Below are positions 1 to 11,374 of a stretch of 64,000 bases of DNA, one piece after another (position 1 is the stretch's first letter; each line of letters begins with the position of its first letter). The stretch comes from Acinetobacter ursingii DSM 16037 = CIP 107286 (GTDB lineage: Bacteria > Pseudomonadota > Gammaproteobacteria > Pseudomonadales > Moraxellaceae), in NCBI RefSeq assembly GCF_000368825.1, contig NZ_KB849717.1:1024421-1088420 (forward strand), given 5' to 3'. Under the pieces are notes generated by a model, which was not told where the DNA came from, made no database searches, and saw nothing but the letters and a program-made list of their open reading frames with translations. Position numbers and translations under genes: made by a program.

Positions 1-420
1 TTTAGCTGTTTCAACACCTTTGGTCACCAACAAACCAAAACGCTTTAGAATCGTAATCGGATCATGCTCAAAAGACTGCTTAAACTGATGAAAATCATCT
101 ACCGACATCGCATGTCGCCAATTTTCATGTGCTACAAAACTTGGATTAGAGGCCATCGTAATTAAAGTCTTGTTTTGACCTGTCTTAAGAGCAACGTCAT
201 GCACCAAGCGCATGGCTAACTCGCCCCCCAATGACCATCCTGCAATTACATCAAATTTGATAGCTTGTTCTACCTGTTGCGCTAAAACCTGCTCATCTAG
301 CGCATTAAAAATATTACTGAGTTCAACGGTATAGTCTTGTTGTTCAAGTAACTGTTTTAAGGGGTTTAATAGCTTTTCACCGCCACCCCATCCTGTAATG
401 AGAAGAATACGTTGTTTCAA
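1..420 (-). CDS. Alpha/beta hydrolase, BioH-like (3' end cut by window edge)
   Basis: The first 140 codons of a leftward gene that runs off the left edge. It begins at a TTG (418-420) reading LKQRILLITGWGGGEK. An ATG just upstream hits a stop after five codons, so TTG is the likely start. The segment has the glycine-rich oxyanion strand near the N-terminus (ITGWGG) and the nucleophile elbow AGWSLGG, giving a GxSxG serine-hydrolase fold. BioH, the pimeloyl-ACP methyl ester esterase of biotin synthesis, has the same GWGxN-type start and GWSLGG elbow and is about 256 residues long, so roughly half is visible. The His and Asp of the triad are outside the window. BioH is the best guess; another short-chain carboxylesterase is possible. 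Confidence 0.65.
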   Translation of the reverse strand, partial: MKQRILLITGWGGGEKLLNPLKQLLEQQDYTVELSNIFNALDEQVLAQQVEQAIKFDVIAGWSLGGELAMRLVHDVALKTGQNKTLITMASNPSFVAHENWRHAMSVDDFHQFKQSFEHDPITILKRFGLLVTKGVETAK

Positions 421-462
421 TGTCTTACTCTGTGCCTTTCATTTGAAAAAGTATAACCATTT

Positions 463-813
463 TTATTCGGTGATTTGATTGCGGGGTTGCTCATTATTGT
501 CCAGATCAAGTAACAAATTTGCAGGAATCACTTTTTCCCAACAGTCTCGTTTAAATTGTTGATGAACTTGATCAATCTCAAAAGGACTGGTTTTAGCCAT
601 TTGTTGCGCTTTAACTAAATCGACGGCTCGCATATAAGCAATTAAATAATCCTGCCCTTCGATCTGAACATGAAACCATGATTCAACTGTAACACCTTCG
701 GCTTGAAGCGTTTCAATCGCTTCAACTTTGCGCTGCTCAAACTGTTGTTGCCATGTTTTAACCTTTGACCATGTATTGGGTTTTAATTTAATCAGTGCTG
801 CGCCAACGTCCAT
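463..813 (-). CDS. Small conserved protein of unknown function (possibly DUF6176 family)
   Basis: A 116-residue soluble protein with no signal peptide or membrane segment. The N-terminus (MDVGAALIKLKPNTWSKV) leads into a charged helix and a beta segment (VESWFHVQIEGQDYLIAYM), a pattern like small dimeric alpha-beta barrel proteins. It resembles the family called DUF6176, but I recognise it by pattern only. It lies 42 bp upstream of the BioH-like gene on the same strand, so the two may be co-transcribed. Its biological role is unknown. Confidence 0.6.
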   Translation of the reverse strand: MDVGAALIKLKPNTWSKVKTWQQQFEQRKVEAIETLQAEGVTVESWFHVQIEGQDYLIAYMRAVDLVKAQQMAKTSPFEIDQVHQQFKRDCWEKVIPANLLLDLDNNEQPRNQITE

Positions 814-952
814 TGATCTTCTTTCACTTTATTTATTTTGATTGATCTAATATGCATAGACGGAATCACAAAAGCAAAAATTTCTTAGTACATTTCAAAG
901 TTGATTTTGTTAAACTGGGATTTAGGCTTTTCCAATGGGCTTTTGAATAAAC

Positions 953-1537
953 ATGAAAATGACGCGCACAATAACAATATTGAGAACAGGCTTAATCAGT
1001 CTCTGTTTAACCACAGGACTGATCAATTTCACACATGCTGCCAATGAGGTATTTTCAAAATCCAGTACAGATCAAAAACAATGGGTGGGTCAGCCTGCAC
1101 CTGAGTTTCGATTACAGGATCAAAATGGAATCTGGCACGAATTAAAAGATTTTCGAGGCAAGTGGCTGGTTTTGTATTTTTACCCCAAAGATGACTCTCC
1201 TGGTTGTACCCAGGAAGCCAATCGCTTTAAAGCGCTTTCTTCGCAATTTACACAATCGAATGCCGTGGTCATGGGCGTAAGTCTGGATGATGTTGCCTCA
1301 CATAAGAAATTTTCAGACAAATTAGGACTCACGTTTCCCATTCTGGCAGATAGTGATCATCAGTTAGCCGAAAAATTTGGCATTGTGCGAAATATGGGGA
1401 TTATGAAAATCGCCAAAAGAGAAAGTTTTTTAATTGACCCGAAAGGTACTGTGGTCTATCACTACACCAGCGTCAACACTCAAACGCATGCTGATGAAGT
1501 GCTTAAAGATGTAAAACGTTTACAGCAAAAACCATAA
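953..1537 (+). CDS. Exported thiol peroxidase, peroxiredoxin of the Bcp/PrxQ type
   Basis: A 194-residue AhpC/TSA-family peroxiredoxin that reduces peroxides with a thiol. The first ~29 residues form a Sec signal peptide (basic start, hydrophobic core, THA-ANEV cleavage region), so the enzyme should act in the periplasm; most Bcp proteins are cytoplasmic. The active-site motif YPKDDSPGCTQEA places the peroxidatic Cys at residue 85. It is the only Cys of the mature protein: the resolving Cys found five residues later in E. coli Bcp is absent. This is therefore a 1-Cys enzyme needing an external thiol reductant. An alternative ATG lies two codons downstream. The gene converges on the bacterioferritin gene and shares a terminator with it. 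Confidence 0.85.
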   Translation: MKMTRTITILRTGLISLCLTTGLINFTHAANEVFSKSSTDQKQWVGQPAPEFRLQDQNGIWHELKDFRGKWLVLYFYPKDDSPGCTQEANRFKALSSQFTQSNAVVMGVSLDDVASHKKFSDKLGLTFPILADSDHQLAEKFGIVRNMGIMKIAKRESFLIDPKGTVVYHYTSVNTQTHADEVLKDVKRLQQKP

Positions 1538-1548
1538 TGTCAAAATGA

Positions 1549-1575
1549 AAAACTCAGCCGAAGCTGAGTTTTTTA
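1549..1575. terminator. Bidirectional rho-independent terminator between the peroxiredoxin and ferritin genes
   Basis: Stem AACTCAGC / GCTGAGTT with a CGAA loop. It is followed by T-rich sequence on the + side and preceded by A-rich sequence, so it can serve both convergent genes. Confidence 0.85.
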
Positions 1576-1578
1576 ATC

Positions 1579-2043
1579 TTACATCTGTGATTGAATATAA
1601 TTTTGTAAGCCCATCAATTCAATCAAACGTAACTGTTTTTCTAACCAGTAAGTATGATCTTCTTCAGTATCTGACATTTGTGAACGGAGCATATCACGGC
1701 TGACATAGTCCCCTTTTTCCTCACACAATTTCACGCCATCTGCCAATTTCTGACGAACATGATATTCAAGCGCCAAATCTGCTTTGAGGCAAGATACAAC
1801 ATCTTCACCAGTGACAATATCATCACGGTTCATGTTGGGCTTGCCTTCGAGGAATAATACACGGCGAATAATCGAATCCGCATGTGCAGCTTCTTCTTGC
1901 ATTTCATGATCGATACGTTCATAAATTTTGCTTAAACCCCAATCCTCATACATACGTGAATGGATCAGGTATTGATCACGGGCAGCCAGTTCGCCACCGA
2001 TCAACATATTTAAATAGTCTATGACTTCTGGATTGCCGCGCAT
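1579..2043 (-). CDS. bfr: Bacterioferritin-family iron-storage protein without the haem-ligand Met
   Basis: A 154-residue four-helix ferritin, the usual bacterioferritin length (E. coli Bfr is 158). The ferroxidase ligands align with E. coli Bfr: E18, E51 and H54, E93 (equivalent to E94), then E127 and H130 in the EEDH motif. The protein should oxidise Fe(II) and store iron in the cytoplasm as a 24-mer. The residue that in Bfr is haem ligand Met52 is Ala here (EAAHAD against EMKHAD). It therefore resembles the ferritin-like subunits of Pseudomonas, which lack the haem ligand and can co-assemble with a haem-binding partner. A strong ribosome site (GAGAGGAGAA) precedes the ATG at 2043. Confidence 0.9.
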   Translation of the reverse strand: MRGNPEVIDYLNMLIGGELAARDQYLIHSRMYEDWGLSKIYERIDHEMQEEAAHADSIIRRVLFLEGKPNMNRDDIVTGEDVVSCLKADLALEYHVRQKLADGVKLCEEKGDYVSRDMLRSQMSDTEEDHTYWLEKQLRLIELMGLQNYIQSQM

Positions 2044-2378
2044 TTGTAATTCTCCTCTCGAATATGAATATTATGGTCAAGTTTAAAAATGATTGCAAAG
2101 TAAAAATGATGTAAGTTTATGATTTTTATAAAATTAAAATGAGAAACATACGCATTTACAGTTTTAATTGGAAAAATTATTGTGAAAAAATAAATGTTTG
2201 CACCGTTTTAAGAGAAAAATTTCTTCAAAATTGCATTCGTTTCTTGTTTTTTTATTTTGTAACTAAAGACAATGCTTCTTATTTCATCTGTTTTCATGAA
2301 AATATATGTTGCACCTGATTGTATATTTCTGAAAATTTCGTTAAATAAAATAGAGCAAAAACCCTAATAGGCCGCAAA
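2044..2378. other. AT-rich intergenic region between divergent bfr and SDR genes
   Basis: About 335 bases without a gene. It must hold the divergent promoters of the ferritin gene (left) and the SDR gene (right). It is very AT-rich with many A and T runs. I see no convincing Fur box, small ORF or terminator. Confidence 0.6.
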
Positions 2379-3434
2379 ATGAATAAGAACACACCGATTT
2401 TAGTGACGGGTGCTACAGGCTATGTAGCTGGTTGGATTATTGAACGTTTACTCATGCAAGGTTATATCGTACATGCAACTGTGCGTGACCCGTCTAAAAA
2501 AGAAAAACTACAGCATCTCACCGAAATTGCAAAAAAATCATCCGGGCAAATTTATTTTTTTAAAGCCGATTTATTGACCCCCCGTGCTTTTGACGAGGCC
2601 ATGAAGGCTTGTGAAATTGTGATTCATACTGCATCTCCTTTTGTGATCAGCAACTATAAAGATGCGGTGAAAGATATTATTGAACCTGCGGTCAACGGTA
2701 CCATCAATGTCCTTGAAACAGCCAATCGAACGACAACAGTCAAACGTGTTGTGGTGACATCAAGTATTGCCGCAATCTGTGGAGATGCCATCGAAATTGA
2801 AGACACAGCCAACCATGAATTTGATGAAAGTCATTGGAATAACAGTAGTAGTGAGACACATCAACCTTATTCTTATTCCAAAGTCGCAGCAGAACGTAAA
2901 GCATGGGAAATGGCAGAGCAGCAGGATCGCTGGTCGCTAGTTTGTATCAATCCCGCTTTGGTCATGGGACCTTCTCTTACACCTGCTACACAATCTGGCA
3001 GTGTTGAGCTATTGGAAAAGTTTGGTGATGGAACACTTTTATTTGGTGCCCCTGAAATCTGGATGGGAATTGTTGATGTCCGTAATGTTGCAGATGCCCA
3101 TGTTGCAGCTGCATTTTCTTCAACGGCAAATGGACGTTATATTATCTCAGGAGGAACTTTAAGCTTTCTCGAAATGGGAAAAATATTGACTCAGCGTTTC
3201 GGTTATCGTTATCCATTCCCGCACTTCACGGTTCCTAAAGCAGTTTTCTCTTTATTCGCACCGCTGTTTGGTCAATCTCGTAAATTTGTACAGCGTAATG
3301 TTGGCTATCCTGTTTATTTCAGTTCAAAACGCAGTCAGGAAGAACTTGGTATCGAATATTTAGATATTCAGCAAAGTCTTTGTGAACATTTTCAGCAATT
3401 GCTGGATGATGGTCTGATTAAAAAACGGGGATAA
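2379..3434 (+). CDS. Extended SDR, dihydroflavonol-4-reductase-like NAD(P)-dependent reductase
   Basis: A 351-residue extended short-chain dehydrogenase/reductase. The N-terminal Rossmann motif TGATGYVAG (10-18) binds NAD(P). VIHTASPF (81-88) is the second conserved strand, TSSIAAI carries the catalytic Ser, and Y164-SYS-K168 is the YxxxK pair. The ATVRDP element after strand two, with its Arg, favours NADPH. The family includes dihydroflavonol-4-reductases, cinnamoyl-CoA reductases and bacterial aldehyde or methylglyoxal reductases, so the substrate cannot be given. It is a single gene with its own promoter region, and the next gene converges on it. Confidence 0.85.
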   Translation: MNKNTPILVTGATGYVAGWIIERLLMQGYIVHATVRDPSKKEKLQHLTEIAKKSSGQIYFFKADLLTPRAFDEAMKACEIVIHTASPFVISNYKDAVKDIIEPAVNGTINVLETANRTTTVKRVVVTSSIAAICGDAIEIEDTANHEFDESHWNNSSSETHQPYSYSKVAAERKAWEMAEQQDRWSLVCINPALVMGPSLTPATQSGSVELLEKFGDGTLLFGAPEIWMGIVDVRNVADAHVAAAFSSTANGRYIISGGTLSFLEMGKILTQRFGYRYPFPHFTVPKAVFSLFAPLFGQSRKFVQRNVGYPVYFSSKRSQEELGIEYLDIQQSLCEHFQQLLDDGLIKKRG

Positions 3435-3557
3435 TGCCAATGTGAATAGAGAGCACGCGACATCACCATCAAGATAAATAAGACAACAGATACCCACCAG
3501 CCTGAACGTTCACCTTAATCCAGATGAACGCATCCTGGCATAATGAGTCACAGCATA

Positions 3558-5594
<2,037 letters not shown>

Positions 5595-5603
5595 TCACCA
5601 TAT

Positions 5604-5624
5604 AAAAGGGCGGAAAATCCGCCC
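5604..5624 (-). terminator. Hairpin terminator downstream of zipA
   Basis: On the minus strand GGGCGGA-TTTT-CCGCCC is followed by TTTTATATGG. It sits between zipA and ligA, so it may attenuate transcription into ligA. Confidence 0.7.
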
Positions 5625-5628
5625 AGAG

Positions 5629-5650
5629 TTGCAACGACTATGCGTTGCAA
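5629..5650. repeat. Perfect 8-bp inverted repeat in the zipA-ligA gap
   Basis: TTGCAACG and CGTTGCAA separated by ACTATG, just upstream (in the leftward direction) of the zipA terminator hairpin. It has no T-run of its own. It may be a second stem of the same 3' region or a protein-binding site. Confidence 0.5.
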
Positions 5651-5684
5651 TAAAAGCACTATAAAAGGGGTTCAATTGGAACCG

Positions 5685-6731
5685 TTAAGCAGTTTCCTGC
5701 GTTGAACGATAGTCAATCACATGATGACGCCAATGTTCTTTCAGTTGTGGGGTAAATTCCAGATTATTTTCATCAAAGACTTTGCCGTCCACTTCCCGTG
5801 CGATTAATCCTGCAATACTGGTCATCATATCGAAGCCTTTTAAAGCATCCTGATGTGGCAATGCAAGGAAAAATGCCAACCCTTGTACCTGTTCGCTTGA
5901 TAAAGTTTCAAGATCAAACCCAGCAGGCCCATTATCAGTCATGCGTAATACTGAAAACATCAGTGGACTTGGTTCATCTGTTTTATCGTAACGATGGAAA
6001 CATGCCATTTCCCCAAAACGCAAACCGTATTTGAGCAATACTTTTAAGGTCTTATCACCTGACAATGCACGACGAGGGTTCGGATATACATTCAGTGCCA
6101 CAATTTCTTGCGCTGTGGCCAGAGCACTTTCATCATCGAAAAGCTGCTGTTCGTGTAAATGCACATCCAGTAAGTTACTTTCGCCATCAAACTCAGCAAT
6201 CGTTGCTGCTTCTATTTCTGGATTAAGCTGAAATTCATCGATTTTTTTGGCATGTTGAACTTGCGCCTCATCAGCTTGCACAGCAATATTAGCTTGGTCA
6301 AGCTCTTGATCAGGAGCAGGAACGGCTTCAACAACATCGACTACAGTCACTTGCTGTTCTAACGGTTTTTCAATCTTGAGGGTGGTCTCTTCCGTCTTGA
6401 AGTCAACAGATGCCATTTCTTTATCCAGCTTATCCTCACTCAGTTCAGGCGAAGTCAATGTTTTCGCCGCCTGATCTTCGAGAGTTTCTGGGATATCCTG
6501 CAAAGCTGGCTCTTTACGCTCTGATTCTTGAGCTGTTATTTCTACAGGTGTTTCAGCAGGCAATTGATCACGCACATGTCGTGGAATGATCGGCTGATTA
6601 CTCTCAGGATCAATATGTAATGCACTTTCTAATGAGGGTTCGGTTGGAGCAGGTTTTCTAAGAACCATTCTTAAACCGACAATCATGATAATAATGGCGG
6701 CGACTATGCCCACAATAGTGGTAACTTCCAT
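5685..6731 (-). CDS. zipA: Cell division protein ZipA
   Basis: 348 residues. The protein is anchored in the inner membrane by an N-terminal segment (residues ~3-24, TIVGIVAAIIIMIVGL) and tethers FtsZ to the membrane at the division site. The N-terminal anchor is followed by a long acidic, Glu/Pro/Gln-rich linker (~30-205). The FtsZ-binding ZipA C domain covers ~210-340 (VYPNPRRALSGDKTLKVL, then ...GLAFFLALPHQDALKGFD). It starts one base after the smc stop codon, so the two are translated from one transcript. The order smc-zipA-ligA is typical of pseudomonad and Acinetobacter genomes. Confidence 0.93.
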   Translation of the reverse strand: MEVTTIVGIVAAIIIMIVGLRMVLRKPAPTEPSLESALHIDPESNQPIIPRHVRDQLPAETPVEITAQESERKEPALQDIPETLEDQAAKTLTSPELSEDKLDKEMASVDFKTEETTLKIEKPLEQQVTVVDVVEAVPAPDQELDQANIAVQADEAQVQHAKKIDEFQLNPEIEAATIAEFDGESNLLDVHLHEQQLFDDESALATAQEIVALNVYPNPRRALSGDKTLKVLLKYGLRFGEMACFHRYDKTDEPSPLMFSVLRMTDNGPAGFDLETLSSEQVQGLAFFLALPHQDALKGFDMMTSIAGLIAREVDGKVFDENNLEFTPQLKEHWRHHVIDYRSTQETA

Positions 6732-6732
6732 A

Positions 6733-9700
6733 CTATGACTCCGTAACTAACCCATATTCTTTTGCTTGTTCCAAATTAACAGTAACCAGTTTTGAGGTAC
6801 CAGGTTCAGGCATGGTTACCCCTAGTAAATCGGTCGCCATTGTCATTGCAAGTTTATTATGTGTAATGTAAATGAATTGCACCTGTTCAGAAAGCTCTTT
6901 TACCAAATTACAAAACCGTTGCACATTGGCATCGTCTAACGGCGCATCAACTTCATCCAAGACACAAAAAGGTGCGGGATTCAGCCGAAAAATTGCAAAC
7001 ACTAAAGCCAGCGCCGTTAATGCTTTTTCACCACCTGACAATAACGCCAATGAACTGTTACGTTTTCCAGGTGGGCGTGCCATTAGTTTTACACCTGATT
7101 GCCAGTCATCTTCAAGACTTAAACTCGCTTCTCCCCCACTAAATACTTTAGGAAATAATTCCTGAAGCTCGGTATTGACCTGATCAAAAGTCGTCATAAA
7201 TAACTTTCTGGTTTCCTGATCAATACTTTTCATGGCATCTTTGAGCTGCGATACCGTATTTTCCAAGTCTTGAATCTGGTGGCTAAGCTCTTCAAAACGT
7301 TGCGATACTTCTTGATATTCTTCAGATGCAGCAAGATTGACTGCACCCAATTTTTCAAATTGCCGTTGTGCTTTTTCCAGACTTTGTTGATGTTCTGTTA
7401 AATGAAGTTTTAAGCCAAGAATAGGTTCACTACCCAAACCCTTAAGCTGTTCCTGAAAATGTTCCAGATCAGATTTCGCCGCTTGCCAACTCAAACGTTT
7501 TTGTTCCAGTTGATCGCGCAGTTGTTCATCACGTTGTTGGGTTTGATGACGCTGCTCGGTCAAATGCTGCTGTTTTTCCTGTAGGCTATTCAGTTCAATC
7601 TGCCATTCAGTCCAACTTTTTTTAAGCTTTTCGGTTTGTTGAAATTGTTCAGAAAACTCGGACTCAAGTATAGGCAACTCTAACTGAATCGGATCGACAA
7701 ATTTCTTTGCCTGTTCTATTTGTCCAATTATCTGGCGATATTGCGTTTTTAAAAAACTGAGATCTTTCTCAAGTAGTTCGATCTGCTGTTGCGTTTGTGC
7801 AACGCCACGACGTGCATTTTCACGCTCTTGTTGCTGCTGTTGCAGTTGCTGCTGCTGATCATCCAATTGTTCCGCTAAAGTTTCGAGCTGAAATTGTTGG
7901 GTTTTATATGCTGGCAAACTGGCTTCAAGTTTTAAATTTAAGGCGTGTAAATCAATATCCAGATCATCACGCTGCATAGCATCATCTTCAAGCTGAACTT
8001 CCAGTTGTTTTAATTGTTCATGTAGTTGTTGCTTTTGCAACACAAAAGCCTGCGCCGCACTTTGGTATTTGGTGATACTGAGTTCAAGTTGTTGCTGTCG
8101 CTGTTGCTGTTGTTTCGACAGATGTTTGTATTGTTGAATTTGCTCAAGCTGTATATTGAGTTGCTGTTGTTGCGCAGAATTTCTTAGTTCAAGTTGCTCA
8201 AGTTCTGGTTCCAAGCTTGCAAGAAGCTGTACAATTTCATCTAGTCGAATCCGATGACTCAACACCCCACTGCTTTGGCTGTCTTCATCATAATCCAGTG
8301 CAATCACCCAATCCTGCCCGACATGATAAGCATCCAACGTCACGATGCTCTGTCCAGATTCAAGCTGCGTCTGCAACGCTAAAGCCTGATTCAAATCATC
8401 TGCCAACCAGATATTTTGCCATAGCGATAACTGCGGGGTTTTAATCCAGTTCGAAAATGGCATTAATGTCAATTGGGATGATTTTTTAGAAAGCGCTGAG
8501 GCTTTAATTTGCCGTGCAAGTTGCGGTTCAAAAGTGGCATTCTGTTCCAGATAACGGGCGTTCATCCATTGGCTGAGTAATTTTTCAATCAGACTGGCAT
8601 GCGCTTTGCCTGTTTCCGTTAACTGCAACACCGACATCAAACGTAGAGTATCCGATTGTTTCGGACTTTGTTTTGCCACCAATTGATTGAGATTTTTTTG
8701 TTCCGCCTGCAACACTTGTATTTGATTGTTGTGTTGTTGAATTTCACTCTTGAGTTGATTGTGCTGTTGTTGCTGCAACTGTAATTGCTGTTCGGCCTGT
8801 TCAATCTGCTGTTCAAGCATCACCATTTGTTGCGTTAACTCAAGCAATTGTTGTTCGAGATGTTGCAACTCATCATCCTGTACTTGCGCCGCGATTTGCA
8901 AGCTTTGAGTGTCCAGTGTGTGCTTCTGTTGTGTGAGGCGTTCTATACTTTTGCTCAGTTGCTCAAGTTGCAACGACATCTGGTTTTTCTGTTGTTGTTG
9001 CTTGTCGACTTGCTGCCGAATATGATTGAACTGCTCTTGCGCCTGTTGGTGTTGAGATTTTAAATCCTGATAATGATTTTCACTGTGTTGGCTATTGGCC
9101 TCAAAAGTATTTAAATGTTCTGTGTGCTCATCCAATTGCGTCAATAAGTTTTCAAGCTGTAGCTCGTTCAGTTGTAGGCGTTCTTTGGTTTGAGATTTTT
9201 GTTGTTCTAGCTGAGTTAAAGTCGTACTATTTTGTTGATACAAACTTTGTTTCTGCTCCAGCGTCATTTTCAATTCAGCCAGTTTTTTCTCAGCCTGTTG
9301 CCATTCATGTTGGAGCGGAGTCGATTGTTGAATCAGCTTTTGAAATAAGGCACTACTGGCTTCAAGATCGTGTTCAATGGTATTTAATTCAGAGCGAACC
9401 AGTTTAAACTCTTCTCCCAAAGCGGTCATTTGCAGCGTATATTCTTGCTGGAGCTGACTTGACTGTGCAGATTGAAACGACAAGATTTCGATTTTTAAAG
9501 TTCTAATTTGCTGTTCAAGCTGTTTGTAAAGAACCGCTGCCTCAGACTGGCGTTTGAGTGTTTTGAGTTGTGATTTGAGTTCTAAGGCAATATCTTCCAA
9601 ACGCGACAGATTTTGTTCGGTATGCTCTAAGTGCTGTAAAGTTTCACGACGACGTGCCTGATAACGTGAAACTCCTGCGGCTTCCTCGATAAACACCCGC

Positions 9701-10179
9701 ATTTCTTCAGGTTTGGCATCGACCAAACGGTTAATCATGCCCTGCTCAATAATGGCATAAGAGCGTGGCCCTAAACCTGTTCCTAAAAAAATATCGGTAA
9801 TATCACGACGTCGGCAGCGTGTTCCATTTAGGAAATATTCAGATTTTCCATCACGATTGACCTGACGTCGTACCGCCAGTTCATGATAGGCATTATAAGC
9901 ACCGCCCAATTTACCATAGGTATTGTCAAAACGCAGCTCAACACTGGCCACACTGACGGGTTTACGTTTTGCAGTTCCAGTAAAAATCACGTCCTGCATG
10001 CTGCCGCCACGTAATTGACGGGCGCTAGATTCGCCCATCACCCAGCGAATCGCATCAATCACATTGGATTTGCCACAGCCATTCGGACCAACCACTGCGG
10101 TACGGTTGGCCTTAAATTGTAAAGTGGATGAGTCCGCAAATGACTTAAAGCCTGCAAGTTTTAAACTGCTTAAACGCAT
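6733..10179 (-). CDS. smc: Chromosome segregation ATPase Smc
   Basis: 1148 residues from the ATG at 10179, which has AGGA nine bases upstream and gives the canonical MRLSSLKLAGFKSF start; a longer frame beginning at a TTG (10224) is not needed. SMC proteins form ring-shaped ATPase dimers that organise and separate chromosomes. Walker A is GPNGCGKS (31-38). Two very Gln-rich coiled coils flank a hinge (roughly residues 520-640). The C-terminal head has the ABC signature LLSGGEKALTAL and Walker B CVLDEVDAPLDD. Many stretches of the coiled coils are poly-Gln-like (for example QQLQQQQQ), so the DNA is rich in TTG/CTG triplets. It is the first gene of smc-zipA-ligA. Confidence 0.97.
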   Translation of the reverse strand: MRLSSLKLAGFKSFADSSTLQFKANRTAVVGPNGCGKSNVIDAIRWVMGESSARQLRGGSMQDVIFTGTAKRKPVSVASVELRFDNTYGKLGGAYNAYHELAVRRQVNRDGKSEYFLNGTRCRRRDITDIFLGTGLGPRSYAIIEQGMINRLVDAKPEEMRVFIEEAAGVSRYQARRRETLQHLEHTEQNLSRLEDIALELKSQLKTLKRQSEAAVLYKQLEQQIRTLKIEILSFQSAQSSQLQQEYTLQMTALGEEFKLVRSELNTIEHDLEASSALFQKLIQQSTPLQHEWQQAEKKLAELKMTLEQKQSLYQQNSTTLTQLEQQKSQTKERLQLNELQLENLLTQLDEHTEHLNTFEANSQHSENHYQDLKSQHQQAQEQFNHIRQQVDKQQQQKNQMSLQLEQLSKSIERLTQQKHTLDTQSLQIAAQVQDDELQHLEQQLLELTQQMVMLEQQIEQAEQQLQLQQQQHNQLKSEIQQHNNQIQVLQAEQKNLNQLVAKQSPKQSDTLRLMSVLQLTETGKAHASLIEKLLSQWMNARYLEQNATFEPQLARQIKASALSKKSSQLTLMPFSNWIKTPQLSLWQNIWLADDLNQALALQTQLESGQSIVTLDAYHVGQDWVIALDYDEDSQSSGVLSHRIRLDEIVQLLASLEPELEQLELRNSAQQQQLNIQLEQIQQYKHLSKQQQQRQQQLELSITKYQSAAQAFVLQKQQLHEQLKQLEVQLEDDAMQRDDLDIDLHALNLKLEASLPAYKTQQFQLETLAEQLDDQQQQLQQQQQERENARRGVAQTQQQIELLEKDLSFLKTQYRQIIGQIEQAKKFVDPIQLELPILESEFSEQFQQTEKLKKSWTEWQIELNSLQEKQQHLTEQRHQTQQRDEQLRDQLEQKRLSWQAAKSDLEHFQEQLKGLGSEPILGLKLHLTEHQQSLEKAQRQFEKLGAVNLAASEEYQEVSQRFEELSHQIQDLENTVSQLKDAMKSIDQETRKLFMTTFDQVNTELQELFPKVFSGGEASLSLEDDWQSGVKLMARPPGKRNSSLALLSGGEKALTALALVFAIFRLNPAPFCVLDEVDAPLDDANVQRFCNLVKELSEQVQFIYITHNKLAMTMATDLLGVTMPEPGTSKLVTVNLEQAKEYGLVTES

Positions 10180-10433
10180 AATGTCCTGATCAAAAGTTTT
10201 TTTTATTTGCCCAAGATATTTCAATCATCTAGTTTCTATCATCTGATTTCAATGTTTTGGACACAGTCGAATCTCGATAACAGGCTATTTTAAAATGAAT
10301 GCGGTTGAATAGGGATTTTTTTTAGGCTGAAGTTGAACAATTTTATCCAGAAATAGGACGATAAGCTAAAATATCGTCAAATTTTTAGATCATTTAAGAT
10401 CGGCATTCTATTTGTGTAACCGATTCAATCACA

Positions 10434-11129
10434 TTAACGACGAGAACGACGCGCCCAAGCCAACTCAATTTGTTTCATTCGAGTCAGGGAATCCAGTACC
10501 AAATTTCGTAAATGACGACAAAAATCTTCCATGAATAGCGTTGCCTGATGTGATTTTCGGATCAAAATTGCATCTGCGACCAATTTAAACAATGCTAAAG
10601 ATTCTTGTAATTCACGACGTGACGTATTCAACGTCAAAAAGTAGCTACGGCGTAATGAAGGCAATAACTCCTTATAAAATTTCATCAAATAAGGATTTGC
10701 CACCATATCATGCTGCACCGCCAGATATTGAAAAATACCATCATAAAATTTTTCAGTGTCGCCTGCCTTGACCTGCTCAGCTAAATGTTCCATAAGCTGT
10801 TGCAGTTGCTCAGCCTCATGTACACGCCACGTTTCACTAATGCGTTGCACAATATGACCCAACACCAACACATTGGTATCGAACAAAGCTTTGACTTGTT
10901 GAGAAGACATTTCAGAAACAATCGCGCCACGACGTGGATAGATATGAATCAAGTGAGTGCGTTCCAGTAGCAATAACGCTTCACGGACAGACCCTCGACT
11001 CACGTCCAATTCTTTGGCGATACGCAACTCTTGAATGCGCTCACCTTCAACCAGTTCACCCGTAATAATCTGATCGCTAATATGTTTTGCAATTTGCTCC
11101 GACAGGCTCTCTGTCTCTTCAAGTTTCAT
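10434..11129 (-). CDS. GntR-family transcriptional regulator with FCD effector domain
   Basis: 231 residues. The N-terminal winged helix-turn-helix (about 8-75) contains the GntR pattern IITGELVEGERIQE...ELDVSRGSVREAL. The C-terminal all-helical FCD domain (about 85-215) usually binds a small carboxylate and contributes metal-binding His residues. It is divergent from nothing obvious: the gene downstream on the same strand is smc and the gene upstream is a TSUP exporter, with ~245 bp between. The target operon and ligand cannot be told from sequence. VanR/FadR-type metabolic regulators are the closest group. Confidence 0.85.
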   Translation of the reverse strand: MKLEETESLSEQIAKHISDQIITGELVEGERIQELRIAKELDVSRGSVREALLLLERTHLIHIYPRRGAIVSEMSSQQVKALFDTNVLVLGHIVQRISETWRVHEAEQLQQLMEHLAEQVKAGDTEKFYDGIFQYLAVQHDMVANPYLMKFYKELLPSLRRSYFLTLNTSRRELQESLALFKLVADAILIRKSHQATLFMEDFCRHLRNLVLDSLTRMKQIELAWARRSRR

Positions 11130-11374
11130 GAATCACCTGTTTCTGATTTTTACGTTGGCGTTCCGCTGCCATTTATTGTGATTGTTTTAACTGATTCTAG
11201 GGATTGCTGACTATGTCATTGTCTAACAATTTTATTGCATTTTGAGCCAATTCGATATTCAAATCATCGGAAATATCATGCGATTTATCAATTCCTCAGC
11301 CACTAAATTCATCATTTAAAATCATCATTTAAAGCTGGATTTTAGTGACTTGGAATGGATGATCTTATGTGCTT

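Noticed and set aside
6733..10179. Many short repeated TTG/CTG-rich stretches, suspected microsatellite
   Set aside because: They encode Gln-rich coiled coils of Smc on the minus strand; codon repetition explains the pattern.
10180..10224. N-terminal extension of Smc by 15 residues
   Set aside because: It needs a TTG start without support, while the ATG at 10179 has a good ribosome site and gives the conserved Smc start.
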